DNA from: Klebsiella pneumoniae
Lineage (GTDB): Bacteria; Pseudomonadota; Gammaproteobacteria; Burkholderiales; SG8-39
NCBI GenBank assembly: GCA_945906755.1
Contig: CAMDRJ010000004.1
Coordinates: 1 to 50,098, forward strand
DNA: 50,098 bases
Reading direction: 5' to 3'
Shown: in pieces, positions 8,290-17,371 of the stretch
How the letters are laid out: every line of letters starts with the position of its first letter
How positions within the stretch are numbered: position 1 is the first letter of the stretch
The notes under the pieces: model-generated
The model's database searches: none
Seen by the model: only the letters and a program-made list of their open reading frames with translations
What the model was told of the DNA's origin: nothing
Position numbers and translations under genes: made by a program

Positions 8290-8724
8290 GTGAAATCCTT
8301 ATTGATCCTTGCCGTCGCCGCGTTGTTGGCAACACCTTCCTTCGCCCAATCGGATGCCGCCGCCAAAGCCGCCAAGGAGCCCGGCGCGATCGTGACGCCA
8401 AGCGGCATGGTGTTTCGGACCATCACCGAGGGGAAAGGCGCGACGCCGAAGGAAATCGATGTGGTGTCGGTGCACTACCGCGGGACCTTCCCCGACGGCA
8501 AGGAATTCGACAGCTCGTATTCGCGCGGCCAGCCGACGGAATTCCCGTTGAACGGCGTCATCAAGTGCTGGACCGAAGGGGTGCAGCGCATCAAGGTCGG
8601 CGGCAAAGCCAAGCTGACCTGCCCGCCGTCAATCGCCTACGGCACGCGCGGCGCGGGCGGGGTGATCCCGCCGAACGCGACGCTGCATTTTGAAGTGGAG
8701 CTGGTGGCGATCAAACGCAATTGA
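8290..8724 (+). CDS. FKBP-type peptidyl-prolyl cis-trans isomerase, exported
   Basis: A 144-residue protein starting with GTG at 8290, which has GGAG 7 bases upstream. Residues 1-20 are a signal peptide (cleavage after FAQ), so the enzyme acts in the periplasm. The FKBP domain fills the rest: VSVHYRGTFPDGKEFDSSY, WTEGVQRIKVGGKAKLTCPP, IAYGTRGAGGVIPPNATLHFEVELV. It assists folding of proline-containing proteins. It follows the cytochrome c gene by 67 bases on the same strand but could have its own promoter. Confidence 0.92.
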   Translation: MKSLLILAVAALLATPSFAQSDAAAKAAKEPGAIVTPSGMVFRTITEGKGATPKEIDVVSVHYRGTFPDGKEFDSSYSRGQPTEFPLNGVIKCWTEGVQRIKVGGKAKLTCPPSIAYGTRGAGGVIPPNATLHFEVELVAIKRN

Positions 8725-8728
8725 GGCC

Positions 8729-9265
8729 CTACATCCTCACCCCTTCACGCGCGAACTTCTCGCGCTGGTGCTTGAACGATTCCGGGTCGAGGTGTCCCGT
8801 TTTCGCATAGATCTTCACGTCGTCCTCGATTTCCTTGAGGATCTCGGGCACGGGCTTGGTCAGATCCACCGCGACCCCATAGGGCTGGGTCGCTTCAAAC
8901 GGCGTGGTCCAATACACTTCGCAGACATTGCCTTCCGGGTCGTGGAAATAAAGGCCTACCGCATTGCCATGTGACACCACGCGGCTGAAGCGCACGTTGT
9001 TGTCCTTGAATCGCTGGTAGTAGTCGACGACGTCTTCCAGCTTTTCGCAGCTAAATGAGATCTGCTGCACGCAGGTCCGCTGCTCATCGTTTTGCGAGCG
9101 GAAGATCACGAGTTCATGATGCTCACGCTCGGGGTCGGAGGTCATGAATGCCACGTTGGCCGCCTGATCGGCGATATGCAAGCCAACAACATTGGTATAG
9201 AAATCGCGCAGGCCCTCGAAATCCTTCGCGTAGATGCCGACGTGGCCAAGTTTTTTGATCGCCAT
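8729..9265 (-). CDS. VOC-family protein (extradiol dioxygenase/glyoxalase fold)
   Basis: A 178-residue protein with one vicinal-oxygen-chelate module. LGHVGIYAKDFEGLRDFYTNVVGL is the opening beta-alpha-beta unit. FHDPEGNVCEVYW near residue 120 is the closing metal-binding strand, with a glutamate ligand. Putative metal ligands are the His of GHVG, the His-His of REHHEL and the Glu of CEVYW. The C-terminal 45 residues are helical and outside the usual domain. The start at 9265 has an AAGGGGA box upstream. It ends four bases after the convergent FKBP gene. The substrate is unknown; catechol-type ring cleavage is possible. Confidence 0.8.
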   Translation of the reverse strand: MAIKKLGHVGIYAKDFEGLRDFYTNVVGLHIADQAANVAFMTSDPEREHHELVIFRSQNDEQRTCVQQISFSCEKLEDVVDYYQRFKDNNVRFSRVVSHGNAVGLYFHDPEGNVCEVYWTTPFEATQPYGVAVDLTKPVPEILKEIEDDVKIYAKTGHLDPESFKHQREKFAREGVRM

Positions 9266-9414
9266 TGCTGTCCCCTTAGTGAGATTCTTGAAGTTCCCGA
9301 CTATACCTCTGGTAGCGCCCAATTTCGAGGGGGCAGCGCCGCAAGTGGCATCGGCTCAGCCATCCAAAGAAACCCGGCCCCGCCCGCTAACTATCAGATT
9401 AATAAGAGGAAACC

Positions 9415-10455
9415 ATGCGCGTTTTCAATACTTTACCGGCTGAAAATCTCCGACAGGTGGGCCCGGTGGTGGCGGGCTATGAGCGGGCGGGCTTCGACGG
9501 CGTCGTCAGCATGGAAAATCGCCATGATCCGTTCCTGCCGCTGGCGGTCGCCGGCGTCGCGACTTCGCGAATCGAATTGCATACCGGCATTGCGATTGCG
9601 TTCCTGCGCTCACCGATGAGCGTGGCCAATATGGGCTGGGATCTTGCGGGAGCCACCAATGGGCGATTCGTCGTCGGTCTCGGCCCGCAGGTCAAGGCCC
9701 ATAACGAGCGGCGCTTCTCGGTGCCGTGGACCCCGCCTGCGCCACGCATGCGGGAGTATGTGCAGTCGCTGCGGGCCATTTGGCATTGCTGGAAGAACGG
9801 TGTCCCACTTCACTACACGGGCGAACACTATCGATTCACATTGATGACACCAAACTTCGTGCCCGAGCCGATTGCGGCACCGATTCCTGCGATCACCATT
9901 GCAGCGGTAGGCCCGGCGATGATGAAAGTCGCGGCGGAAGAATGCGATGGCGTAAAACTCCATGTCTTCGCGACGCGCAAATACCTTGAGGAAGCCGTGC
10001 TGCCCGCTGTCACCACGGGCCTCGCCAAAGCGGGCCGCGCACGTGAAAACTTCGAGATCGCCGGCGGCGGTTTTCTTTGCACTGGTAAAGATGATGAGGC
10101 GGTGCAGAAGATGTTCGACTGGGTGCGCCTGCGCGTTGCGTTCTACGCATCCACCCAGGCGTACTGGCCGGTTCTAGCCGTGCACGGCTTGGAAGATCTT
10201 GGCCGTAAGCTCAATGCCATGACGCGCGCAGGTAACTGGGATGCGATGGCAAACGAAGTGACCGATGAGGTGGTACATCTGTTCGCGGCAGTGGGTCGCC
10301 ATGATCAGATCGCAAGTGTTATCGAGAAGCGCTTCGGCGGGCTAGTAGATTCGCTGTTTGCGAGCGCCAACAGCGCCGTGCCAAGCGATCTGCCGCCCGA
10401 TTTGATTCAGGATATTCAGCGCATACCAATCGCATTCAACGGGTACGCAACGTAG
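9415..10455 (+). CDS. LLM-class flavin/F420-dependent oxidoreductase
   Basis: A 346-residue luciferase-like TIM-barrel protein. ERAGFDGVVSMENRHDPFLPLAVA, IELHTGIAIAFLRSPM and GRFVVGLGPQVKAHNERRF are characteristic blocks of the subfamily annotated as F420- or flavin-dependent oxidoreductases. It begins at 9415 after an AGAGGAA box. It is cytoplasmic, with no signal peptide. Betaproteobacteria mostly use FMN here, so the cofactor is uncertain and so is the substrate. It is divergent from the VOC gene. A palindromic repeat (10481-10510) follows. Confidence 0.85.
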   Translation: MRVFNTLPAENLRQVGPVVAGYERAGFDGVVSMENRHDPFLPLAVAGVATSRIELHTGIAIAFLRSPMSVANMGWDLAGATNGRFVVGLGPQVKAHNERRFSVPWTPPAPRMREYVQSLRAIWHCWKNGVPLHYTGEHYRFTLMTPNFVPEPIAAPIPAITIAAVGPAMMKVAAEECDGVKLHVFATRKYLEEAVLPAVTTGLAKAGRARENFEIAGGGFLCTGKDDEAVQKMFDWVRLRVAFYASTQAYWPVLAVHGLEDLGRKLNAMTRAGNWDAMANEVTDEVVHLFAAVGRHDQIASVIEKRFGGLVDSLFASANSAVPSDLPPDLIQDIQRIPIAFNGYAT

Positions 10456-10480
10456 CATCGGCGCCGAATGTGCGATCCGG

Positions 10481-10510
10481 GTAGGGTGGAAAAGCGCAGC
10501 GCATTCCACC
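10481..10510. repeat. dispersed GTGGAA palindrome
   Basis: GGGTGGAA and TTCCACC arms flank an AAGCGCAGCGCA centre. This GTAGGGTGGAA...GCGCATTCCACC arrangement is a common intergenic palindrome of beta- and alphaproteobacterial genomes. Its role is unknown. It sits between the LLM gene and the convergent Bug gene and may act as a weak bidirectional terminator. Confidence 0.65.
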
Positions 10511-10542
10511 GCTAGCCGCACATGCAAGCGATCTCACGAAAA

Positions 10543-11517
10543 CTACTGCGGTGCAATCCCCGCCGCCTTGATCACACGATGATTGTTCTCGACTTCGGCC
10601 CGCACGAACCGCGCGAAGGCCTCGGGCGTCATATCGAGCGTGTCCTGACCCATCCCGTTCAGCCGTTCCTTCACGGCCGGCTCGGCGATTGCCCGGCGCA
10701 CATCGGCGTTGATCTTGTTGACGATCGCAGGCGGCGTGCCGGCCGGCGCCCAAATACCGAACCAGCCGGGCGAGTCGGCATTCGGCACGCCCGCTTCCCC
10801 GGTGGTCGGCACGTCAGGCAACGCCGCATTGCGTTTCGGTGTGCTGACCGCAATCGCACGGAGCTTGCCCGCGCGGATATTCGACAAGGCCGCCGACAAC
10901 GGTGCCCAGAAGCAATCGGCAGTGCGGGTCATCACCGACGTAAAGGCTTCCGGGGTGCCCTTGTAGATGATTTGCGTCACTTTGATCCCCGCCGCGGCGA
11001 TGAACACCTCGGTATTGAGATGCGTGCCGCTGCCGATTCCGGCATGCGCAAAATTGAGCGCCTCGGGTTTCGCTTTGCCATAGGCGACCAAATCGGCCAC
11101 GGTCTTGAACGGACCATCCGGCGCCACGACCAGCGCCTGCGGCTGCATCGTGAACGGCGCGACATCCACAAAGTCCTTCAGCGTGTCGTACGGAAGCTTG
11201 GCGTAGATGGCCGGATTCACGGTATGCGCATTGGAATTAATGAGCAACGTATAGCCGTCCGGCTCGGCCTTGGCGACGAATGCCGAGGCGATCGACCCGC
11301 CTGCGCCGGCCCGGTTTTCGGGAACGACCGGTTGCCCCCAATACTCGGACAGCTTTTGCGACACGATGCGGCCAACGATATCGGTTGCGCTACCGGGTGT
11401 GAAGGTAATGACCATCTTCACTGGTTTGTTAGGGAAAGTCTGCGCATGGGTTGTGGCGGAAACGCCCAACGCGGCGAGCAAAGTGAATCCACGAGCGATG
11501 TTACGTAAGCGTCCCAT
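10543..11517 (-). CDS. Bug-family (TctC-like) periplasmic solute receptor
   Basis: A 324-residue protein with a signal peptide ending at THAQ and a mature start TFPNKPVKMVITFTPGSATDI. The blocks ENRAGAGGSIASAFVA, ADGYTLLINSNAHTVNPAIYAKLPYD and LNFAHAGIGSGTHL are typical of the family. An AGGAG box precedes the ATG at 11517. It is 92 bases downstream of the FAD monooxygenase gene on the same strand, so it may be the last gene of that operon or have its own promoter. It would supply the periplasmic binding step for an acid taken up by a transporter encoded elsewhere. Confidence 0.92.
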   Translation of the reverse strand: MGRLRNIARGFTLLAALGVSATTHAQTFPNKPVKMVITFTPGSATDIVGRIVSQKLSEYWGQPVVPENRAGAGGSIASAFVAKAEPDGYTLLINSNAHTVNPAIYAKLPYDTLKDFVDVAPFTMQPQALVVAPDGPFKTVADLVAYGKAKPEALNFAHAGIGSGTHLNTEVFIAAAGIKVTQIIYKGTPEAFTSVMTRTADCFWAPLSAALSNIRAGKLRAIAVSTPKRNAALPDVPTTGEAGVPNADSPGWFGIWAPAGTPPAIVNKINADVRRAIAEPAVKERLNGMGQDTLDMTPEAFARFVRAEVENNHRVIKAAGIAPQ

Positions 11518-11609
11518 CCTGGTCTCCTGCTGTTGGTACGATTTGGGCTACCAGAGCAGCCGGTGGCCAATTTGGCGTCCACATTCTCACATACCTGACC
11601 GGTGTTGGA

Positions 11610-13232
11610 TCACTTTGTGCCACGCAATTGCACGCGCAGATCGTCCACCAATGCCGGTAGCTCGACTGGTGAGCGCGCGATGCCAAACACGATGAAATCG
11701 GGCCGCACCAACATCACAACCGCGTTATGGGCGCGAAAGAATGCTTCATAGACGCCGTCCAGATCGACCACGCCATTGCGAAGGGTGGGCTGATCCGACA
11801 TCTGCACGATCGTGGTGCCGATCATCTCCAAGAATTTTCGTTGCTCAGGCCGCACATGTGCGGCCGGATCGCATTCCCAGCCGATCAACTGAAACCCCCA
11901 ATCGATGAGATCGTCGAAGCGGTCGACTTCGCCACCGCCCAACACCTCGCCTTGCGGACCGATTTCGCCGACCGGTCGGGCGAGCGTGCCGTCCTTCTCG
12001 CGATGCAGAATGCCGGTTGCGATGGTCGGCTCCGCCGCCGACACCGGCGCACCGCCCGCGATGAATTTTTTGTCGCGCGCAGCCGCCTCACGCGGACTGG
12101 CAATGAACGCCAGCGCGGCAAGCCGGTCCGAGCCTTCGATGTAATGCCGCGTGTGGGGCTTGCGCTCGGCCCCATAGCTATTGAGCAACGTATCGGGCGC
12201 AACGCCCCGCAATGTGAGATCGAGCTTCCAGGCGAGATTGATCGCATCGCGCAATGCCGAGCAGCCGCCTTGACCGAGAAAAGGGGTCATCAGGTGGGCC
12301 GCGTCACCCGCGAGAAACACGCGACCGACTCGCCATGTTTTCGCGAGCTTTCCTTCAAAGGGATAGACGGCGTGGCGGTATACCTCGACGTCGTCGGCCG
12401 TCACGCCGTAGACCATGGCGAGCGCGCGATACGCGCTTTCATCATTCAGCTTATCGGTGTGGTCGGCATCCGGATCGACCTGGAAATTAAACCGCACGTT
12501 ATCGGTGCCAAGCGGAATGATCGAATGCGACTGACCATTTGGCACGCAGAAGATCACCGCCACTTGACCATCTGGCGAGAGGCCCCAGAAATCAGGCAGC
12601 TCGCGCTTGCGCACCGTATCAAACGTCAACCAGGCGCCGCGCGATGGCCATGACTCGCGGTCGATGCCAAGTGCCGTCCGCACGCCGCTCTTGGCGCCAT
12701 CGGCACCGACGACATAGCGAGCGCGGATGGTACGGGTGTCTCCAAGTACGGCGGAGCCGTTATTCTGTACACGGCGCTCGCGTGTGATGATCGATGCAGA
12801 GTGAGCATCTTGCTCCACACCGACCACTTCCCAGCCCTGTAGAACGACGACGCGTCGTGAGCGCGCGAAGGCATCCATTGCTTCCTCGATATCGGGTTGA
12901 TGCACCGAGATGCGACGCGGGAAGCCGCTCGCGTCCGTCCCGGACCAGTCGTGGTCGATCAACACCTCACCCGCGCCATTGGCAAACATGTAACGCGTGC
13001 GGGGCAATGAATTGCGCAGCGCTTCATCGATGTCGCAGGCCGCCTGCAGGATACGCGCCGACTCGCCATCGATCGTCGCGGTGCGCGGTTGTCCATAGAG
13101 GGTCGGCCAGCGCTCAACGACGCACACCCGATGCCCGCGACGCGCGAGCAAACATGCCAACGCTTGTCCGGTCGGACCGTAGCCCGAAATGGCTACATCG
13201 AATACTTCGGTCGTCATTGCGGCGCCGCTCAC
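11610..13232 (-). CDS. FAD-dependent aromatic monooxygenase (MhpA/PheA-like)
   Basis: A 540-residue group A flavoprotein hydroxylase. GYGPTG near residues 17-22 is the dinucleotide-binding motif, the ADG of YVVGADGAKSGVR is the middle motif, and VFLAGDAAHLMTPFLGQGG contains the GD motif that binds the FAD ribityl chain. The enzyme should hydroxylate a phenolic ring using NAD(P)H and O2; the closest well-known type is 3-(3-hydroxyphenyl)propionate hydroxylase. A GTG start at 13232 is preferred because AAGGA lies 8 bases upstream; ATG 13217 and TTG 13238 are alternatives. It is 11 bases after the Bug gene and belongs to the operon reaching back to 17193. Confidence 0.85.
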   Translation of the reverse strand: MSGAAMTTEVFDVAISGYGPTGQALACLLARRGHRVCVVERWPTLYGQPRTATIDGESARILQAACDIDEALRNSLPRTRYMFANGAGEVLIDHDWSGTDASGFPRRISVHQPDIEEAMDAFARSRRVVVLQGWEVVGVEQDAHSASIITRERRVQNNGSAVLGDTRTIRARYVVGADGAKSGVRTALGIDRESWPSRGAWLTFDTVRKRELPDFWGLSPDGQVAVIFCVPNGQSHSIIPLGTDNVRFNFQVDPDADHTDKLNDESAYRALAMVYGVTADDVEVYRHAVYPFEGKLAKTWRVGRVFLAGDAAHLMTPFLGQGGCSALRDAINLAWKLDLTLRGVAPDTLLNSYGAERKPHTRHYIEGSDRLAALAFIASPREAAARDKKFIAGGAPVSAAEPTIATGILHREKDGTLARPVGEIGPQGEVLGGGEVDRFDDLIDWGFQLIGWECDPAAHVRPEQRKFLEMIGTTIVQMSDQPTLRNGVVDLDGVYEAFFRAHNAVVMLVRPDFIVFGIARSPVELPALVDDLRVQLRGTK

Positions 13233-13243
13233 GTTCAAAGTCC

Positions 13244-14206
13244 TTAGTCAAATTTCAAATTACGGGTACGGACCAGCTTTCCCCATTTGTCCACTTCCTG
13301 CGCGACCGCAACCGCGAGATCCTGTGGTGACCCACCCGCCACTTCGGTACCCAGTGCCATCAGGCGCTCGCGGACATCCGTTAATGCAAGCGCCTTGTTC
13401 ACCTCGCGGTTGAGCAGCGTGACAATCGGCGCCGGAAGTTTGGCCGGCCCAAGTACCGCGAAGTACGTCCCGCCTTCTACCGGAAACCCCTGCTCGGCAA
13501 GCGTGGGCAGTTCGGGCAACAGCGAAAAACGCTTGGCACTCGCTACGCCCAGCAATTTGAATCGCCCGGTCTTCACATGCTGAATCGCGGTGGCATAGAC
13601 ATCGAGCGAAGTCTGCACCTCACCCGCGAGCAGCGCAGCGATCAATGGCGCACCGCCCTTGTAGGGCACGTGGACCGCCTCCATGCCGGTGCCCTGCTTC
13701 AGCAACTCGAATGCAAGATGGTTCGAGCTGCCATTGCCGAATGAACCGAAGTTGAGTTTGTCAGGATTCGCGCGCGCGAAGCCGACCAATTCTTTCAGCG
13801 AACCCGCCTGCACACTCGGATGCGCGAGCAGCAAATACGGCGTGGTGGCGATCATCACGATCGGCGTGAAGTCGCGCACCGGGTCGTAGGGCAGCGCCTT
13901 TTGCGTGCTGGAGTTGGTCCCGAAGGTACTGGCCGTGCCAAGGATCAACGTATAGCCATCGGGCGACGCCTTCGCAACAAAATCGGTCGCGATCGCCCCT
14001 GCTGCGCCCGGCCGTGCTTCGATCACGAACGATTGTCCGATGGCCGCACCGACCTTGTCAGCCACCGTACGGATCACCACATCACCGGAACCGCCCGCCG
14101 GAAACGGATTGATGATCCGGATGGCACGCTCCGGATAGGTCTGCGCGTTGGCGACGCCTGACGCAACCAGCGTGAGTGCGGCAACGGCCCATCCCAACCA
14201 CTGCAT
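13244..14206 (-). CDS. Bug-family (TctC-like) periplasmic solute receptor
   Basis: A 320-residue protein when started at ATG 14206 (MQWLGWAVAALTLVASGVANAQ), which gives a clean signal peptide and lies 7 bases after the MaoC stop. An in-frame ATG at 14251 would overlap the MaoC gene and add a polar leader. The mature part starts TYPERAIRIINPFPAGGSGD and contains EARPGAAGAIATDFVA and PDGYTLILGTASTFG. It is embedded inside the ligase/CoA-transferase/MaoC/monooxygenase operon, so its ligand is probably that pathway's substrate. Confidence 0.9.
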   Translation of the reverse strand: MQWLGWAVAALTLVASGVANAQTYPERAIRIINPFPAGGSGDVVIRTVADKVGAAIGQSFVIEARPGAAGAIATDFVAKASPDGYTLILGTASTFGTNSSTQKALPYDPVRDFTPIVMIATTPYLLLAHPSVQAGSLKELVGFARANPDKLNFGSFGNGSSNHLAFELLKQGTGMEAVHVPYKGGAPLIAALLAGEVQTSLDVYATAIQHVKTGRFKLLGVASAKRFSLLPELPTLAEQGFPVEGGTYFAVLGPAKLPAPIVTLLNREVNKALALTDVRERLMALGTEVAGGSPQDLAVAVAQEVDKWGKLVRTRNLKFD

Positions 14207-14213
14207 GCAAGAC

Positions 14214-14654
14214 TTAACCTGGCGCACGCCGCACGAGAGCAATTTTGTCATTCCGGAATACCTCAGCATCGTTCTGGTTATAGACGTGATCGCGAAACAC
14301 CACCACGCCACGATCTGGCTTCGTGGTCGGTCGCTTGCTGATGACTTCCACCTCGGTGCGGATCGTGTCACCGGGGCGTACATGGAGCAAAAACTTCGCG
14401 TTTTCGATGCTCATCAACGCGACAATGCTATCTGGGAATAGATCACCGGTCATCGCGGTGGAAAACGACATCACCAAATGGCTCGGACAAATACGCCCGT
14501 CCAAACCACGCGCCCGCGCCGCCGCATCATCCAGAAAAATCGGCACCTGATAGCCGACCAAATTGCAGAAAGCATCATGATCCGCATCGGTAATCGTTCG
14601 CATACGCGTTGGGTAGCGCGCGCCGATCGCAAAATCTTCAAAGAACCGGCTCAT
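14214..14654 (-). CDS. MaoC-family hot-dog protein (putative dehydratase)
   Basis: A 146-residue single hot-dog domain: FEDFAIGARYPTRMRTITDAD, then the central helix region and HVRPGDTIRTEVEVISKRP. MaoC hydratases normally carry an Asp...NPxH pair on the hydratase loop; here the corresponding segment reads YQVPIFLDD, so the histidine is replaced by phenylalanine. Either the catalytic pair differs or the protein is not a hydratase. ATG 14654 overlaps the stop of the CoA transferase gene by ATGA. It should act on an acyl-CoA made by the upstream enzymes. Confidence 0.82.
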   Translation of the reverse strand: MSRFFEDFAIGARYPTRMRTITDADHDAFCNLVGYQVPIFLDDAAARARGLDGRICPSHLVMSFSTAMTGDLFPDSIVALMSIENAKFLLHVRPGDTIRTEVEVISKRPTTKPDRGVVVFRDHVYNQNDAEVFRNDKIALVRRAPG

Positions 14655-15844
14655 TGCTTGATTACTCCATTCGCCGCATGGTGATGAAGCGTATCGGCGG
14701 AAATACCCATCTCACGCAACACTTCGGCGGTGTGTTGCCCAAGCTGCGGCGCGGTGCCGGGGTGACGGGCGACGTGTCCGTCGAAGAAACCCGGTGACGC
14801 GAGCATGCGGGTCGTTCCCACCCCCGGTTGCTCCCGCTCGACCAAGACACCGGTGCTCGCCATCTCCGGGTCGTTCGCCACCTCCGACAAGCTACGCACC
14901 CCTTGCACCGGAAAGCCGATTCGCTGTCCAAGCGCTTCCCACTCGCCAACCGTGCGTTCGCCGACGACACTACCGATCAAATCGTACAGATCGGCGATAT
15001 GGATATTGCGTTGCACGCGATCGTTGACGCGCGGATCGTTCGCAAGATCGGCACGACCGGCCGCTTTGAACAGTTCCACCCAATGGCTCGTACTGTAGGG
15101 TGCAAGTGACACATAGCCATCTCTTGCGCGGTAAATGCGTCGCCCGCGCCCAATCAGGCGGTGATAGCCGATGCCGCCTTTGGGCGGCACGAAGGTCTGG
15201 CCCTGCAGATGTTCAACAAGCAGGAAGGAGCCCAGGGTCTCGAACATCGGCAGATCGATCGCACCACCGACACCGGTGCTTTTCTGGCGATAGAGGCCCG
15301 CCAACACCGCACAGGCAAGACTCACCCCGGCGAGCTTGTCGGCGACCAGACTTTCAACCAATCGTGGCACGCCGTCGCGATCGGCATTCAACGCGGCAAG
15401 TCCGGCGGCGGATTGAATGACATCATCAATTGCACCAGCGTCGGCGCGCCGACTGGTTGATGCAAACCCGGTTGCCGAACAGTAAAGAATTGATGGATTC
15501 ATCGCTCGCACCGCCTCAAAGGAGAATCCGAGCCGATCGATCGCTTTGCGCCGCACGTTGTGAATGAACACATCGGCCTTGCCGATCAGCGTGCGAAGTA
15601 AGTCCTTCCCTTCCGCGCGCTTGAGATCGATAACGACCGAGCGCTTGCCGCGATTCAGATTCAGAAAGATCGGCCCCATTCCACCGGTTGCGCCGACGCC
15701 GTTGTGGCGCATGACGTCGCCTTCCGGGGATTCGATTTTGATGACATCGGCCCCATAGTCGGCGAGCACCTGGGTGGCAAGCGGCCCGAACACGACGGTC
15801 GTGAGATCGATGACACGCACACCGGCCAGCAATGGTTCACTCAA
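14651..15844 (-). CDS. class III CoA transferase (CaiB/BaiF family)
   Basis: A 397-residue protein beginning LLAGVRVIDLTTVVFGPLATQVLADYGADVIKIE, the standard N-terminus of family III CoA transferases. NLNRGKRSVVIDLK and ADVFIHN follow. The catalytic aspartate should be Asp140 or Asp141 in GAIDDVIQ. It moves CoA between a donor acyl-CoA and a free acid. The start is a TTG at 15844 that overlaps the preceding TGA stop (TTGA), with AAGGATGAG upstream. It is the second gene of the catabolic operon and overlaps MaoC at its end. A second, more distant family member is at 46247-47467. Confidence 0.9.
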   Translation of the reverse strand: MSEPLLAGVRVIDLTTVVFGPLATQVLADYGADVIKIESPEGDVMRHNGVGATGGMGPIFLNLNRGKRSVVIDLKRAEGKDLLRTLIGKADVFIHNVRRKAIDRLGFSFEAVRAMNPSILYCSATGFASTSRRADAGAIDDVIQSAAGLAALNADRDGVPRLVESLVADKLAGVSLACAVLAGLYRQKSTGVGGAIDLPMFETLGSFLLVEHLQGQTFVPPKGGIGYHRLIGRGRRIYRARDGYVSLAPYSTSHWVELFKAAGRADLANDPRVNDRVQRNIHIADLYDLIGSVVGERTVGEWEALGQRIGFPVQGVRSLSEVANDPEMASTGVLVEREQPGVGTTRMLASPGFFDGHVARHPGTAPQLGQHTAEVLREMGISADTLHHHAANGVIKQ

Positions 15845-17193
15845 CGTCGCTCATCCTTGAATCGCACCGCCTTGGTGTCGCGGGCTGGGTCATACAAATC
15901 GCCGGCCGACACGAATTCGACGCGCGGCCGCACTTGCACCGTCGCTTGCGCACGTTCAATCACTTGCGACCGCATCAGGTCTTGATCCGCATCCGTAGCC
16001 ACGCGCACCAACATCGCATCCGCTGAAAAAGGATCGCTTGGATTCTCGCGGCAAATAACCACTTGCAATTCTCTCAATCCAGCCAATCCATTGAGCGCAT
16101 CGAGCAGCGCGGCCGGATTGATCAGCATGCCTTTTACTTTGACGAGGTCCTTGGTGCGCACGATCGGACCGACGATGCGATCACCATACCGGCCGCAATT
16201 GGGGCATGCACCCCGCGCGATGCTCACGATATCGCCTACCAAGAAGCGAAGAAGCAACGTGCCGCGTCGATCCAGGTGAGTGACCGCTAGCGCGCCTCGC
16301 TCGCCATCGGGTAACCGCCGGCCCGTCTCCGGATCGACCACCTCGTGATACTGGATCTCCGGCGCCGGGTTGTGCCATTGCCCGTCCTCCTCGCATTGCG
16401 AGAATGCGCCCATCTCGGTGGAGCCGTAGCGATCGAACATGATGGTCCCTGCCGCCCCCAAATCACGCAGGCAACGGCGCAGATCTTCGCGCAACGCCGG
16501 CGTCGTCGCCTCGCCTGTCAGTGCACACATCCGCACGCTCTTAAAATTCGCGCCGCGTTCGATCGCGCGCAGCAGCACGCGCCGTACGAAGCTCGGGATT
16601 CCCCAAAGCACCGTGGCACGATGCGCTTCAATGAGATCGATCGCATGGTCCAATGGACGCTGCACACCAAAACTGCCGATCGGCGCACCCGGCAGCGCGG
16701 CAAAGATGGACGCACCCATTGCATAGGCGTTGGTCGCCGACCGGATGAATGCGCCCATCGGCGCGGCCGTCAGCGGAAACAGGTTGGCGATGACATCGGT
16801 CGATCGCATGCCGGAAATTTCCGCCACGCGCCGCGATTGAAAGAGATACGCGTGATAATCGTGCGTGGTGTTGTAGATGGGCGTTGGATCGCCGGTGCTG
16901 CCGGTGGTATAGCCGACGTCCCAAAGCACGCGCTCATGCAGGGGCAGCGTCGGCAGTTGCAAGCGGAAACGCTCCGGATCGGCCATGAGATCGCGCTTTG
17001 GCGTCAATGGCAACCGTTCAAGATCTGCCAAGCTGCCGATCGATGCGATATCAACGCCCGCTTCCGCCCAGCGACGGCGATAGTACGGATGACCCTCCGC
17101 GCATAGTGCGAGCATGTGACGCAGGCGCTCATCCTGCACACGCTCGATCGCGGCATCGGACTGCTTGAGGAGATCGGCGTTCGGCTCGGACAT
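15841..17193 (-). CDS. phenylacetate-CoA ligase-like AMP-forming enzyme
   Basis: A 450-residue adenylating enzyme of the PaaK type. The P-loop TTGSTGDPTP is at 96-105, YGSTE at 256-260, and VGD at 319-321. RTKDLVKVKGMLINP carries the C-terminal hinge and lysine region. CPNCG at 330-334 suggests the small metal-binding knuckle found in many PaaK-like ligases. It should activate an aromatic or other carboxylic acid to its CoA thioester using ATP. ATG 17193 (MSEPNADLL) is chosen; an upstream ATG at 17220 is possible. It is the promoter-proximal gene of the operon and is divergent from the thioesterases at 17372. Confidence 0.87.
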   Translation of the reverse strand: MSEPNADLLKQSDAAIERVQDERLRHMLALCAEGHPYYRRRWAEAGVDIASIGSLADLERLPLTPKRDLMADPERFRLQLPTLPLHERVLWDVGYTTGSTGDPTPIYNTTHDYHAYLFQSRRVAEISGMRSTDVIANLFPLTAAPMGAFIRSATNAYAMGASIFAALPGAPIGSFGVQRPLDHAIDLIEAHRATVLWGIPSFVRRVLLRAIERGANFKSVRMCALTGEATTPALREDLRRCLRDLGAAGTIMFDRYGSTEMGAFSQCEEDGQWHNPAPEIQYHEVVDPETGRRLPDGERGALAVTHLDRRGTLLLRFLVGDIVSIARGACPNCGRYGDRIVGPIVRTKDLVKVKGMLINPAALLDALNGLAGLRELQVVICRENPSDPFSADAMLVRVATDADQDLMRSQVIERAQATVQVRPRVEFVSAGDLYDPARDTKAVRFKDERR

Positions 17194-17371
17194 CAGGGGG
17201 AATGAAGGTGCACAATGCATCGCAAGGCGATGGGTTCCAGCAATCGGTCTACGCCATTGTGCCACCGCACTCTTTCTCGCACCTTGCGTACATTGACAGT
17301 GGGCGCGCCGGCTTGTACGTTCAATACCGGTTTAGTGACTCATCCAGATCAGCCTCTACAGGCGGCCAACC

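Noticed and set aside
10522-11508. Open frame of 328 codons on the plus strand
   Set aside because: It is antisense to a Bug receptor gene with a full signal peptide and family motifs.
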